Below, one piece after another: positions 44,737 to 56,391 of a DNA stretch of 64,000 nucleotides; within the stretch, counting starts at the first letter, position 1, and the number at the start of each line of letters is the position of its first letter. Below the pieces are notes generated by a model that was not told where the DNA came from, ran no database searches, and saw only the letters and a list, made by a program, of their open reading frames with translations. The translations under genes and the position numbers were made by a program. This stretch comes from Diaphorobacter caeni (GTDB lineage Bacteria > Pseudomonadota > Gammaproteobacteria > Burkholderiales > Burkholderiaceae_C), in assembly GCF_015354245.1 (NCBI RefSeq), contig NZ_JADKYZ010000013.1, positions 1-64,000 of the forward strand, in the 5' to 3' direction.

Positions 44737-45939
44737 TCACTCTTCCTCGCCTTCCGGCTTGCAGCTCTTGGGCAGCGCCTTCTGGATGCGCTTGCCTTCG
44801 CCGTAGCAGTGCCACAGCACCTCGCCGTCCTGTTCGGATGGCACGAGCGTGAAGGTGCCGAGGGAGGTTGTCTTGCTCAGGCTCATGGAGTTGGAGTCGT
44901 AGTCGAAACCTGCTGCCTGGCTGTCGGAGATGCCCGCGTCTTCGAGCGTGTCGGGCACTTCTTCCTTGCTGATGTAGTACTCGCCGAGCGCCATGCGGGC
45001 GGCCGTGGAATTCGTCCATTCGCTGGTCAGTTCGGCGCGTCCCCGGTACTCGTGATAGGCGGGGATCGCCGCTGCGGCGGCCATGCCGATCACGGCGACG
45101 ATCATCATCAGGATCACCAGCCCTGCCGCTCCGCCGCCCACACGTCCGGCATAGGGGATGAAGAACGCGAAGACGTACGAAAACGGGTTGCGGCCCGGCA
45201 TCTTGATCTCGGGGTTGAGAATGCGCGCCACGCGCTTGGTGAGCCACGGGTAGCCGCTGATCAGCTCGTGCAGATCGGCGAAGAAGCCGCGGTTGGTCAT
45301 GGTCTGGCGCGCGTAGGTCACCAGATTCACGTGGCGCCACTTGTCGGAGCCCGCAGCCAGCACCGACATCGCACGCGCGGCCACTTCGGCGGAGGTGCAG
45401 CAGGCGCGGCCATGCATGTCGCAGGTGTATTCCTTGGCGCGCGCATAGGCCGCACCGATCAGCGGCAGCCACAGCACCGGCGCACGCCAGATGTGGCCGG
45501 TCAGGTGGCCCTGCTTGATGTGACCGAGTTCGTGGCCGAAATAGAAGTTCACGCCATCGGGCAGGTCGTTCATCGCGTCCACGGTGTCCGACAGCACGAT
45601 CACGAACTCGCGCCCGAGAAAGCGCGTCGCGAAGGCGTTCATCATGCCGTCGCCCTGCAGCAGATAGGCCTCTGGCGGCTCCTTGATGCCCAGCTTGTCG
45701 CAGCAGGCGATGTACTGCGCGTAGAGCACCGGCAACTGCTCCTCGGACAGCCTCACGCCGGTGCCGCGCAGCCAGGCGATCAGCGCCGACTGGGCGAACA
45801 GATAGCCGATGAAGCCGAACAGCACGTAGATCAGGGCCACGCCCAGGGTGCCCACGATCAGCAGAATCCAGACGATGATGCCCAGCACCAGCGTGATCCT
45901 GCCCAGCGTTTTCTCGCGCGGATAAACCAGATTGTCCAT
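44737..45939 (-). CDS. M48 family metallopeptidase fused to a type IV pilin-like C-terminal domain
   Basis: This 400-aa protein. Residues 15-55 form two membrane helices. The M48 peptidase core carries the zinc motif H136-E-L-G-H140, with probable third ligand E170 (AKEYTCD). Residues 270-300 form a third helix that continues into a pilin-like stalk (AIPAYHEYRGRAELTSEW). It ends with a soluble pilin-like head containing W376-x-C378 and P390-x-x-C393, the usual pilin disulfide loop. M48 enzymes such as HtpX cut membrane proteins, and a pilin-like tail on one is unusual. The ATG at 45939 has GGGAGAG upstream. It is the first gene of the cluster. Confidence 0.8.
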   Translation of the reverse strand: MDNLVYPREKTLGRITLVLGIIVWILLIVGTLGVALIYVLFGFIGYLFAQSALIAWLRGTGVRLSEEQLPVLYAQYIACCDKLGIKEPPEAYLLQGDGMMNAFATRFLGREFVIVLSDTVDAMNDLPDGVNFYFGHELGHIKQGHLTGHIWRAPVLWLPLIGAAYARAKEYTCDMHGRACCTSAEVAARAMSVLAAGSDKWRHVNLVTYARQTMTNRGFFADLHELISGYPWLTKRVARILNPEIKMPGRNPFSYVFAFFIPYAGRVGGGAAGLVILMMIVAVIGMAAAAAIPAYHEYRGRAELTSEWTNSTAARMALGEYYISKEEVPDTLEDAGISDSQAAGFDYDSNSMSLSKTTSLGTFTLVPSEQDGEVLWHCYGEGKRIQKALPKSCKPEGEEE

Positions 45940-47453
<1,514 letters not shown>

Positions 47454-47491
47454 ACTCCCTCTCCTTTTCTTGCTTCTGCAGGGGCGTTGGT

Positions 47492-47981
47492 GGCGGAGGC
47501 CGGGAGTTCCGCCCGGCGGCGGAGTAACTTTTTGGTCTTGCCCAAAAAGTTACCAAAAATGCGTTTTTCAATACCCGCGGCAGAACTCACTTCGCTCCTG
47601 CGTCGCTCCGTTCGAACAACCGCCGCGAGTCAGTGCTTCAATAAGAGGTATTTGCGGCACGTCGCTGCGCTCGTGCCGGGCATCTCGCGACTTCGCGAGA
47701 TGCTGGGGTGCCAGCGCTGCGCGATTTTTGATTTGCTTGCGGGATCAACGTCCTTCAAAAGAGCAGCGGGCATGTAGTGCCCAACCCAACTCTGCGATCA
47801 CCCCGGCACAAGCGCAGCGACGTGCCGCACATTCCTCTTCAAACTGATTTCCGGCGGTTGTCCGAGCGGAGCGCGCAGCGCAAAGCGAGTTCCACCGGAG
47901 GACTTCAAAGCGCGTTTTGGATTACTTTTTGCGCGCAAGCAAAAAGTGATTGCCCCGCCGGGGGCAGTCCCGGCCTCCGCC
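47492..47981. repeat. 490-bp dispersed palindromic element, copy 1
   Basis: This shares high identity with 55809-56299. Its ends are inverted copies of each other (outer 14 bases GGCGGAGGCCGGGA, then about 30 more with some 80% match). The match continues inward: left arm about 47492-47680 and right arm about 47802-47981 are inverted homologues, with GCGGCACGTCGCTGCGCT near-identical in both. The roughly 120-base core starts with a CATCTCGCG/CGCGAGATG stem (47681-47702). It lies between the convergent asparaginase and AEC genes. It contains no transposase and no convincing gene. Confidence 0.9.
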
Positions 47982-48017
47982 CTCAAACAAAGAGAAAAGC
48001 CCAAAAAACCCCAAAAA

Positions 48018-48983
48018 TCAGGCCATCAAAGCCACAGCCAAAGAAAAAGAAACAAACGCCAACACCGTCGACACAAGGATGACCCGCGCCACCCGCCCCC
48101 CGTGCGCCCCAAACCGCTCCACCAACAACGCCACATTGCTGGCACTGGGCAACGCCGCCAGCAACACCAGCACCGTCACCGTGAACGGCGAGAGCGCCAC
48201 GCCAAGCGCAATCGCCGCCTGGCACACCAGCCAGATCAGCAGCGGATGCACGAGCAGCTTGGCCAACGCGAGCGGCACGTATTGCGATGCGGGCACCTGC
48301 TCGTGCGCGTTCATCTGTGAACGGGCAAGCACCGCGCCGATCGTGAACAGGGCCACGGGAGAGGCGGCACCGGCGAGCATGGCGATGGTTTTGTCCACCG
48401 GGGCTGGGAGTTGCCAGCCGACCGCCGAGGCCAGCGCGCCCAGGGCAATCGACCAAGGCATGGGATTGGTCGCCATGCCGCGCAGGGCGTTCTTGACGGC
48501 CGTGGCTGCGCCCTGCGCGTCGGCGCCGTCGAGGCGCGACAGCGCTATGCACAGGGAGGTGGTGATGATCATGTCGATGGCCATGGTGAGAATCACCGGG
48601 CCGGCGCTCTGGTCGCCTAGCAGCGCGACTAACAACGGCACGCCCATGAAGCCGGTGTTCGGGAAGGCCACGACCAGGGCGCCGAAGGCAGCGTCGTTCC
48701 AGCCGATGTTGCCGCGCTTGGTGAGGGCGATGGTGGCGGCGACGAGGATCAGGCCGCACAGCAGGTAGACGCCCGCGACGGCCGGGTCGAGCAGCTGGCG
48801 GATCGGTGTTTGCGCGCCAAAGCGATACAGCATGCACGGCAGCGCGAAGTACAGGACGAAGGTATTGAGCCCGCTGATGGCCGACAGCGGCAGCACCTTG
48901 CCGCGCGTGGCCAGAAAGCCGCACAGCACCAGAGCGAAGAAGGGAAAGGTGACGGAAAAGACAGACAGCACGATGCGATGCAT
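48018..48983 (-). CDS. AEC family transporter (auxin efflux carrier-like permease)
   Basis: This 321-aa inner-membrane protein has about ten hydrophobic helices and AEC-family features: AFPNTGFMGVPLL in the first half and ALPSASNVALLVERFG in the second, each part of the broken-helix transport core. Bacterial AEC proteins move dicarboxylates such as malate or malonate, or other anions; the substrate cannot be called. The start was set at MHRIVLSV; a longer open frame upstream crosses the terminator at 49036-49066. It is convergent with asparaginase across the palindromic element. Confidence 0.87.
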   Translation of the reverse strand: MHRIVLSVFSVTFPFFALVLCGFLATRGKVLPLSAISGLNTFVLYFALPCMLYRFGAQTPIRQLLDPAVAGVYLLCGLILVAATIALTKRGNIGWNDAAFGALVVAFPNTGFMGVPLLVALLGDQSAGPVILTMAIDMIITTSLCIALSRLDGADAQGAATAVKNALRGMATNPMPWSIALGALASAVGWQLPAPVDKTIAMLAGAASPVALFTIGAVLARSQMNAHEQVPASQYVPLALAKLLVHPLLIWLVCQAAIALGVALSPFTVTVLVLLAALPSASNVALLVERFGAHGGRVARVILVSTVLAFVSFSLAVALMA

Positions 48984-49035
48984 TGTCGCCGCAGCCGGAC
49001 TTTCGCGTGCGCGCAGCCGAACCACGGGCCGGAAA

Positions 49036-49066
49036 ATGAAAAAACCCGCGCTGTCTGGCGCGGGTT
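49036..49066 (-). terminator. Intrinsic terminator of the roadblock/GTPase operon
   Basis: AACCCGCG (49043-49050) pairs with CGCGGGTT (49059-49066). On the minus strand the stem is followed by TTTTTTC. It lies 133 bases after the last roadblock gene and just before the AEC gene, separating the two transcripts. Confidence 0.85.
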
Positions 49067-49198
49067 CCAAAATCCGGTCCTCTGCTCAATGCGTTCAAAC
49101 CGGGAAATGTGTACAGCGATGGCTGCGTTCTCTGCCCGCATCGTGCAACCAACGCGGGTGCGGGCAAAGGCGGAAAGCGCCTCTGGCAAGGCGTCCGT

Positions 49199-49558
49199 TC
49201 AGACGGCCAGCGCCTGCTCGACGTCCTGCACCTTGCGGCGGGCCAGCGCCAAATTGGACTTGGACTTGTCCAGCACCAGGTAGACGAAGAGACCTTCGTG
49301 CTTTTGCAGCGGACGAATGATGTGATAGGCCTTGCCCAGGGTGATCAGGATGTCGTCGATGCGGTCGTTCAGGTTCAGCGACTTCATGGTCTTGAGCTTG
49401 GCTCGGACCACTTCGGTATTGCCCGCAGCAGCCAGTTCCAGGTCAACGCCGGAGCCGATGCTGCCCAGCAACATGCCGCTGCCGCTGTCGACCACCGCAG
49501 CGCACTGTGCGCCGTCGATCGTCATGAGTTGGGACAGAGATTCTTGAATGCTAGCCAT
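49199..49558 (-). CDS. Roadblock/LC7 domain protein
   Basis: This 119-aa cytosolic protein is one roadblock/LC7 domain (SLSQLMTIDGAQCAAVVDSGSG, then a long central helix and a C-terminal strand pair). Such proteins dimerise and regulate small GTPases, as MglB does for MglA. AGAGGT lies 8 bases before the ATG. It follows a second roadblock gene after 170 bases on the same strand, and its own terminator lies downstream. It may be transcribed with the GTPase module or from a promoter in the 170-base gap. Confidence 0.8.
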   Translation of the reverse strand: MASIQESLSQLMTIDGAQCAAVVDSGSGMLLGSIGSGVDLELAAAGNTEVVRAKLKTMKSLNLNDRIDDILITLGKAYHIIRPLQKHEGLFVYLVLDKSKSNLALARRKVQDVEQALAV

Positions 49559-49728
49559 GTGTTTTACCTCTTTGTACAGATACTTCAGAAATGGGATCCA
49601 TGCGCACCGGGCCGTGCCCTCACTCCTTGCGCTCGGGACACTCAAACTCACTCAAACCATCACAAATTCAAACGCTCAACTCAGAAATGATTCGAGTGGT
49701 GTAACGTTTGCATACTTTCTGATCCATG

Positions 49729-50139
49729 TCAAACGTGCAAACGCTCAGCCATTTGTGAACTAGCTTCAGCGACCGCCCAGAGCGCGCGACCAAGCACGGC
49801 TTCCTTCCTCACAACCAGACACAGGATGCAAGGAAACTCGCTGGAAACGCTCTGAAAGATCGCCGTTCCATCGTCTGTTTCAAACGTCAGGCGACGCGTG
49901 CCGCTGTGGCCGATCTCAGCGGCCACGGCACGCGCCATGGCCATCATGGAGCCCGCCATGGCGGCCATCTGCGAGCCATCCTTGTCGTGCAGATCGCCAT
50001 GGGAGGCGATCACGAAGCCGTCAGGCGTGGACAGCAGCGCGATCTGAATTTCCGGGAAGGGGGTGAAAACACTGTCAAGAATCTGCCGTCCCGTTACCGC
50101 TACCAGCGGAGGGACCACGGTGGACGCTTTGCTCATCAT
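49729..50139 (-). CDS. Roadblock/LC7 domain protein (MglB-like)
   Basis: This 136-aa protein has a roadblock-type fold. An N-terminal helix precedes QIALLSTPDGFVIASHG, the strand-turn-strand of the family, and a methionine/alanine-rich helix (MAAMAGSMMAMARAVAAEI) follows. The ATG at 50139 overlaps the stop of the upstream GTPase gene (ATGA), so the two are translationally coupled. That is strong evidence that it acts on the GTPase, as GAP or scaffold. Confidence 0.82.
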   Translation of the reverse strand: MMSKASTVVPPLVAVTGRQILDSVFTPFPEIQIALLSTPDGFVIASHGDLHDKDGSQMAAMAGSMMAMARAVAAEIGHSGTRRLTFETDDGTAIFQSVSSEFPCILCLVVRKEAVLGRALWAVAEASSQMAERLHV

Positions 50140-50672
50140 TCCTCACTTTGCAGAGACAACATCGACGCCAGCACACCGATGGCGTCGAGCATTTGATTGC
50201 GGTCGCGCGGGTCGGCCTGCAACACCGGCACCACGCCATGCCCCGCCTTGGTGAGCGCGGCGGCAAACACGTCGACCGCCGCGGCAGGTGCCGGGCGGGC
50301 GTTGAGAATCAGCACCACGGGCTGCTGCTCCAGTGCGGCGACGCCCTGAAGCAGATACGTCGCCTCCTGCACGGCGGCCGGGTCGTTGACGTCCACCATG
50401 ATGAAGATGCCCATGGAAACCGAAAGAATCCATTGGCGCACGAAGGAAAAGCGCTCCTGCCCGGGGCAACCGCAGACCTGCACGCGCTCGCCGTCGCCGA
50501 GGTCGATTTCACCGAACTCCGTGCCGACCGTGGTGAACTCCTTGGCATTGCTTGCGCGGTCCAGGTTCACCACATCCGAAGAAACCATCTTGTCGCCGCA
50601 CAGGGAGCGCAGCGCCGTCGTCTTGCCGATACCCATCGCCCCTACGAGAGCGATTCGGGGAAGAGAATCCAT
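50136..50672 (-). CDS. Small GTPase-like protein (COG2229/MglA-like group)
   Basis: This 178-aa single-domain protein has P-loop G11-AMGIGKT18 and a T47/T48 switch-I threonine. Switch II reads GCPGQERF (68-75), where the usual DxxG aspartate is glycine, a feature of the CvnD/MglA-like prokaryotic group. The guanine-specificity motif NKxD is replaced by NARP (124-127), so base selectivity is uncertain. A GTG start two codons upstream abuts the previous stop. It lies 6 bases after the HTH-type gene and overlaps the roadblock gene by 4. Confidence 0.82.
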   Translation of the reverse strand: MDSLPRIALVGAMGIGKTTALRSLCGDKMVSSDVVNLDRASNAKEFTTVGTEFGEIDLGDGERVQVCGCPGQERFSFVRQWILSVSMGIFIMVDVNDPAAVQEATYLLQGVAALEQQPVVLILNARPAPAAAVDVFAAALTKAGHGVVPVLQADPRDRNQMLDAIGVLASMLSLQSEE

Positions 50673-50678
50673 TACCAC

Positions 50679-51407
50679 TTAGTTTCGACCTCCGATTCGA
50701 ACCCAGCGCGTCAGGCGCTGGATCAGCCCCACGCGCACAGGGCGGCCACGATTGACCTGCTCCTGAGCCGCGTTGCTGGACATCGCCACAGCCGTCTTGT
50801 GGGCCGTGTGGCGCAGCACGCCACGGCGGTTGAGGCTGGTGATCAGCGCACGCGCGGTGTCCTGATCGAGCCCGCTGTGTCCGCAGAGCTGGCGAATATT
50901 GATGGGCGCGCGCGTGAGCAGCGCCATGGCGCGCACGCACGCACCCGTGTTGTAGGGCGCATCAAGCGACACCCAGCTCGTGAGCTGGTACTGATCGTCC
51001 GGGCCGTCCTGTTCCGCAGGAGCCGCGGCTTCCACGACGGCGGCCACCTTGGCCGCAGCCATCTTCTGGCGCGCGGTCCAGTCCATCAGAAACACCGCCG
51101 CGCGATCGAGCGCGTCAATGAGATCCGAGACCGTGAATTCCGCCGGCAGATGCGACACCCAGCGTCCGGCCCGCGACTTCTCGGCGACGCTCGAAGACTG
51201 ACCGATGTAGATCACGCACGGCGTGGAGGCCGGCACAACCTCGCCGCGAGAAGAAGCATCCAGCAGCGCAAGCTGCGCCTCACCGGTGGACGCACGTTCC
51301 CACTCGATCAGCGACTTGCGCGCAGCGACTCCGAAAAGAGCGACGAATCTATCCAGATACGCCGGAGCAAGGAGATCTGGAGCTACCCCTGCAATGTTTT
51401 GTTTCAT
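50679..51407 (-). CDS. Receiver-like/winged-helix protein heading the GTPase module
   Basis: This 242-aa protein has no exact family match. Residues 20-110 look like a degenerate receiver-like alpha/beta domain (CVIYIGQSSS, then HLPAEFTVSDLIDALDRAA). Residues 135-242 look like a winged helix (RAPINIRQLCGHSGLDQDTARALITSLNRRGVLR is spread over the recognition region). It ends in an arginine-rich tail. The ATG at 51407 has GGTGGA upstream, and a GTG four codons earlier is possible. Its place before a GTPase and roadblock gene parallels CvnC (a winged-helix protein) in Streptomyces conservons. Confidence 0.65.
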   Translation of the reverse strand: MKQNIAGVAPDLLAPAYLDRFVALFGVAARKSLIEWERASTGEAQLALLDASSRGEVVPASTPCVIYIGQSSSVAEKSRAGRWVSHLPAEFTVSDLIDALDRAAVFLMDWTARQKMAAAKVAAVVEAAAPAEQDGPDDQYQLTSWVSLDAPYNTGACVRAMALLTRAPINIRQLCGHSGLDQDTARALITSLNRRGVLRHTAHKTAVAMSSNAAQEQVNRGRPVRVGLIQRLTRWVRIGGRN

Positions 51408-51910
51408 TTCTTGTTCCACCCGTAAACCGTGGCAATGAAAAAATTATATCGACGATGTAAGCTTCATTAATACCCGCTAACACCTCGTTGCCACTGTCTT
51501 ACGTGTAGCTGACGTTTGTTTACCATTTATGCGCCATCAAAATCATTGCAACCCCAATGATTTCGCTAGAAGAAGGCCCATAAAGCAAGGAATAGACATC
51601 CATTCGTCGGCAAATTCCACAGCCTACAGTCGCAAATTGACTGGTTGGATGCCGTTTTGCGAGGCTTGTTCCGTGCCTAGCCCGATTGCACGATCTGCGC
51701 GGCGATGAATGTTACCCAATGTTTCTTACCGCGTGGTAAAGACGCTTGCATCAAACGGGGTTTAGTTATTGAGAATTACTACCGATTTCGTGAGCAACAG
51801 GGACTTGCGCTGATCGCTATGATTCACCGCTCCAATCCGCAGCCGCAGACAAGGCCTCTCGCCTCGCGTCTGCGGCATTTCTCCCTCATTTCCCTTGCAT
51901 CGCCCTCACC
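51408..51910. promoter_or_regulatory. 503-bp divergent spacer between the GTPase module and rep
   Basis: No gene is supported here. The part near the GTPase module is AT-rich (51430-51560), likely holding its promoter. TTACC/GGTAA half-sites cluster at 51711-51739 (palindrome TTACCGCGTGGTAA at 51726-51739). A strong stem with 9-bp arms GCCGCAGAC/GTCTGCGGC (51842-51850, 51868-51876) lies 34 bases before the rep start, without a U-tract. Confidence 0.5.
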
Positions 51911-53980
<2,070 letters not shown>

Positions 53981-54013
53981 AACACTCCACCGAATCAGAC
54001 TGAACCGGACGAC

Positions 54014-54448
54014 ATGCAAAGAGCCTCCTTCACGACGTTTGCCATCGTGGCGATCACCACCACCTTGCTGACCGCCTGCGCCAGCCCCTACGGCCCCCGC
54101 CCCGCATGCCCGACCGCGCAGCAGATGGAGCAGCCCGAGCTGCTCGGCCGCTGGAGCGTGCAGATGGACGGCGAGCCCGGCCCGATCACCATCGAGCTCG
54201 GCCGGCATCCCGAATGGGAAGGCACCGTCAAGGGCAGCATCCAGCGGCCGGAGTTCAAATCCATCGTGGTCGGCGACGTGAACAAGGGCGAGCTCACCAT
54301 GGAAGAATCACGCGACGGCAAGAGCGTCAGCGGCAACTGGTACGGCACCGTGGCGGAAGGCAGCTGCGCGCGCCTCATCCGTGGTGAATGGGCGGGCAGC
54401 GACGACCGCAGCCTCCAGTTCACCATGCGCAAGTCCGCCGCACAATGA
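54014..54448 (+). CDS. Small lipoprotein of unknown function
   Basis: This 144-aa protein has a lipoprotein signal (TTTLLTACASPYG; lipidated C22) and a C-terminal ~100-residue beta-rich domain starting ELLGRWSVQMDGEPGPITIEL, which resembles small calycin/avidin-like barrels seen in uncharacterised lipoproteins. Two further cysteines (C32 and one near residue 118) could form a disulfide. It lies between rep and the phospholipase gene on the same strand. Confidence 0.7.
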   Translation: MQRASFTTFAIVAITTTLLTACASPYGPRPACPTAQQMEQPELLGRWSVQMDGEPGPITIELGRHPEWEGTVKGSIQRPEFKSIVVGDVNKGELTMEESRDGKSVSGNWYGTVAEGSCARLIRGEWAGSDDRSLQFTMRKSAAQ

Positions 54449-54545
54449 TCATCGGCGCGTGGCTGGCCTCCCTCACCCCTGCACCCACATCCACAGCGAC
54501 CTCGACCTCCACCTCCACCGCGCCCACCCCACCCCTCCTTCACGC

Positions 54546-55754
54546 ATGACCTGCATGTCACACACCATCCTCCGTGCCTCCGCCGCCGCTGCAGCCCTGC
54601 TGTGCGGCTCGCTGCCCGCGCTGTCGCAGGCCCAATCCAGCGACACCTCCGAATCCGCCTGGCGTCAATGCACCGCGCAGTCCGATGGCGCCGCGCGTCT
54701 TGCCTGCTTCGACCAATGGGCCAAGGCCCAGCCAGCGGCCGACAGCATCGGCCCGGCCGCGCCCGAAAACGCCGTCGCGACATCGAGCGCGCCCGCAAGC
54801 GGCGCACAAGCCCAGGCTCAAGCTCAAGGCACATTGCGCCCACCCGCCGAGCTCACCGCCGAAGCGCAACCCGCAGTCCAGCCCAACGGCGGCTGCCGGG
54901 ACGCATCGTTCTCCGAAGTCTCGCGCTTCTGGGAACTCGAGGAAGGCACCGACTGCGGCGCCTTCAGCTTCCGCGGCTACCGCCCGGTCTCCGTCATGGC
55001 CTCGGGTGCCGACGAGATCAACCGCCAGCCCACGTCGGGCAACCCGGTCAACAGCGCCAGCTTCGAGCGCCAGTACCAAAAGCAGGAAATGCGCCTGCAG
55101 TTCTCGGTGCGCACCAAGCTCGCGTCGGGCCTGCTCACCCGCGGCAACTCCAAGTACCGCGACTCGCTCTGGCTCGGCTACACGCAGCAATCCTCGTGGC
55201 AGCTGTTCAACTCCAAGATCTCCCGCCCGTTCCGCAACACGGACCACGAACCCGAGATCATGTACGTCTACCCCACCACCGCCGAGCTGCCCATGGGCTG
55301 GCGCTGGCGCTACACCGGAGTGGGCCTTGCGCACCAATCCAACGGCCAGGGCGACCCGCTCTCGCGCAGCTGGAACCGCTACTACGTGATGACCGGCTTC
55401 GAGCTGCCCAACCGCGTGACGGTCGACGCCAAGCTCTGGAAGCGCATCCGCGAAAGCGCCGACGACGACAACAATCCGCACATCCAGAACTACATCGGCC
55501 GCGGCGAACTGCGTCTGGGCTGGAACGTCAATCAGCGCAACTATCTGGGCCTCACCGCTCGCGGCTCCCTCAACGGCCACGGCAAGGGCTCGGGGCGCAT
55601 CGACTGGATGCACACCCTCGGCGAGGGCTGGCTTGGCGGCAAGAGCAATCTGCGTCTGCACGCGTCGCTGTTCAGTGGCTATGGCGATAGCCTGATCGAC
55701 TACAACTTCAAGCGCAACGTGTTCTCGGTGGGGTTCAGTTTGCTCGACTTCTAA
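54546..55754 (+). CDS. pldA: Outer-membrane phospholipase A
   Basis: This 402-aa protein has a signal peptide (core 8-22, cleavage near SQAQSS), an alanine/glutamine-rich spacer (about 60-110) and a 12-stranded barrel of the OMPLA family. The catalytic region HQSNGQGDPLSRSWNR gives H263 and S265 (as in E. coli H142/S144) with N277 as the third residue. OMPLA hydrolyses phospholipids at the outer membrane when its asymmetry is disturbed and needs Ca2+-driven dimerisation. Two ATGs (54546, 54555) are possible, neither with a clear ribosome site. The second palindromic element begins 54 bases after the stop. Confidence 0.92.
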   Translation: MTCMSHTILRASAAAAALLCGSLPALSQAQSSDTSESAWRQCTAQSDGAARLACFDQWAKAQPAADSIGPAAPENAVATSSAPASGAQAQAQAQGTLRPPAELTAEAQPAVQPNGGCRDASFSEVSRFWELEEGTDCGAFSFRGYRPVSVMASGADEINRQPTSGNPVNSASFERQYQKQEMRLQFSVRTKLASGLLTRGNSKYRDSLWLGYTQQSSWQLFNSKISRPFRNTDHEPEIMYVYPTTAELPMGWRWRYTGVGLAHQSNGQGDPLSRSWNRYYVMTGFELPNRVTVDAKLWKRIRESADDDNNPHIQNYIGRGELRLGWNVNQRNYLGLTARGSLNGHGKGSGRIDWMHTLGEGWLGGKSNLRLHASLFSGYGDSLIDYNFKRNVFSVGFSLLDF

Positions 55755-55808
55755 AAGCGGAAGTGGGTTTTCCTTGGGCTTGGGCTTTGCCGTTGCTGCG
55801 GTGCGAGG

Positions 55809-56299
55809 GGCAGAGGCCGGGAGTTCCGCCCAGCGGCGGAGTAACTTTTTGGTCTTGCCCAAAAAGTCACCAAAAATGCGTTTTGAATACCCGCGGCAGA
55901 ACTCGCTGCGCGACTGCGTCGCTCCGCTCGGGCAACCGCCGCGAGTCAGTGTTTAGCCAAGAGGAATGTTCGGCACGTCGCTGCGCTCGTGCCGCGCATC
56001 TCGCGACTTCGCGAGATGCTGGGGTGCCAGCGCTGCGCAATTCTTGATTTGCTTGCTGGATCAACGTCACTCAAAAGAGCAGTGGGCATTTGCGCCCAAC
56101 CCAACTCCACAAACACCCCGGCACGAGCGAAGCAAAGTGCCGCAACCACCTCTTCCAAACTGATTTCCGGCGGTTGTCCGAGCGGAGTGACGAAGGAACG
56201 CAGCGAGTTCCGCCGGAGGACTTCAAAGCGCGTTTTTGATTACTTTTTGCGCGCAAGCAAAAAGTGATTGCCCCGCCGGGGGCAGTCCCGGCCTCCGCC
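55809..56299. repeat. 490-bp dispersed palindromic element, copy 2
   Basis: This is colinear with 47492-47981 and in the same orientation, at 491 versus 490 bases. The left arm is about 55809-55996 and the right arm about 56117-56299, with inverted homology between arms. The same core hairpin follows the left arm. The ends again pair (GGCAGAGGCC... against ...GGCCTCCGCC). It lies between the convergent pldA and RidA genes. Short open frames inside are echoed in copy 1 only because the DNA is similar. Confidence 0.9.
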
Positions 56300-56365
56300 C
56301 CCAACCACCCAGCAAACGCAAGCAAATAAGCAAGCAAAAAACAGCGCAAAAAAACTCAAAAGGGA

Positions 56366-56391
56366 GAGCCCGTGAGAGGCCCCCCTCTCAC
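56366..56391 (-). terminator. Stem-loop at the end of the aromatic-CoA operon
   Basis: GTGAGAGG (56372-56379) pairs with CCTCTCAC (56384-56391) around CCCC, overlapping the RidA stop codon. On the minus strand a TTTT stretch follows only about 10 bases later, so termination may be inefficient without the adjoining palindromic element. Confidence 0.4.

Noticed and set aside
47487-47847. Small open frames inside the palindromic elements (also 55763-56047)
   Set aside because: Their translations look alike in both copies only because the DNA is repeated. The frames shift relative to one another, show no family features, and cover hairpin arms.
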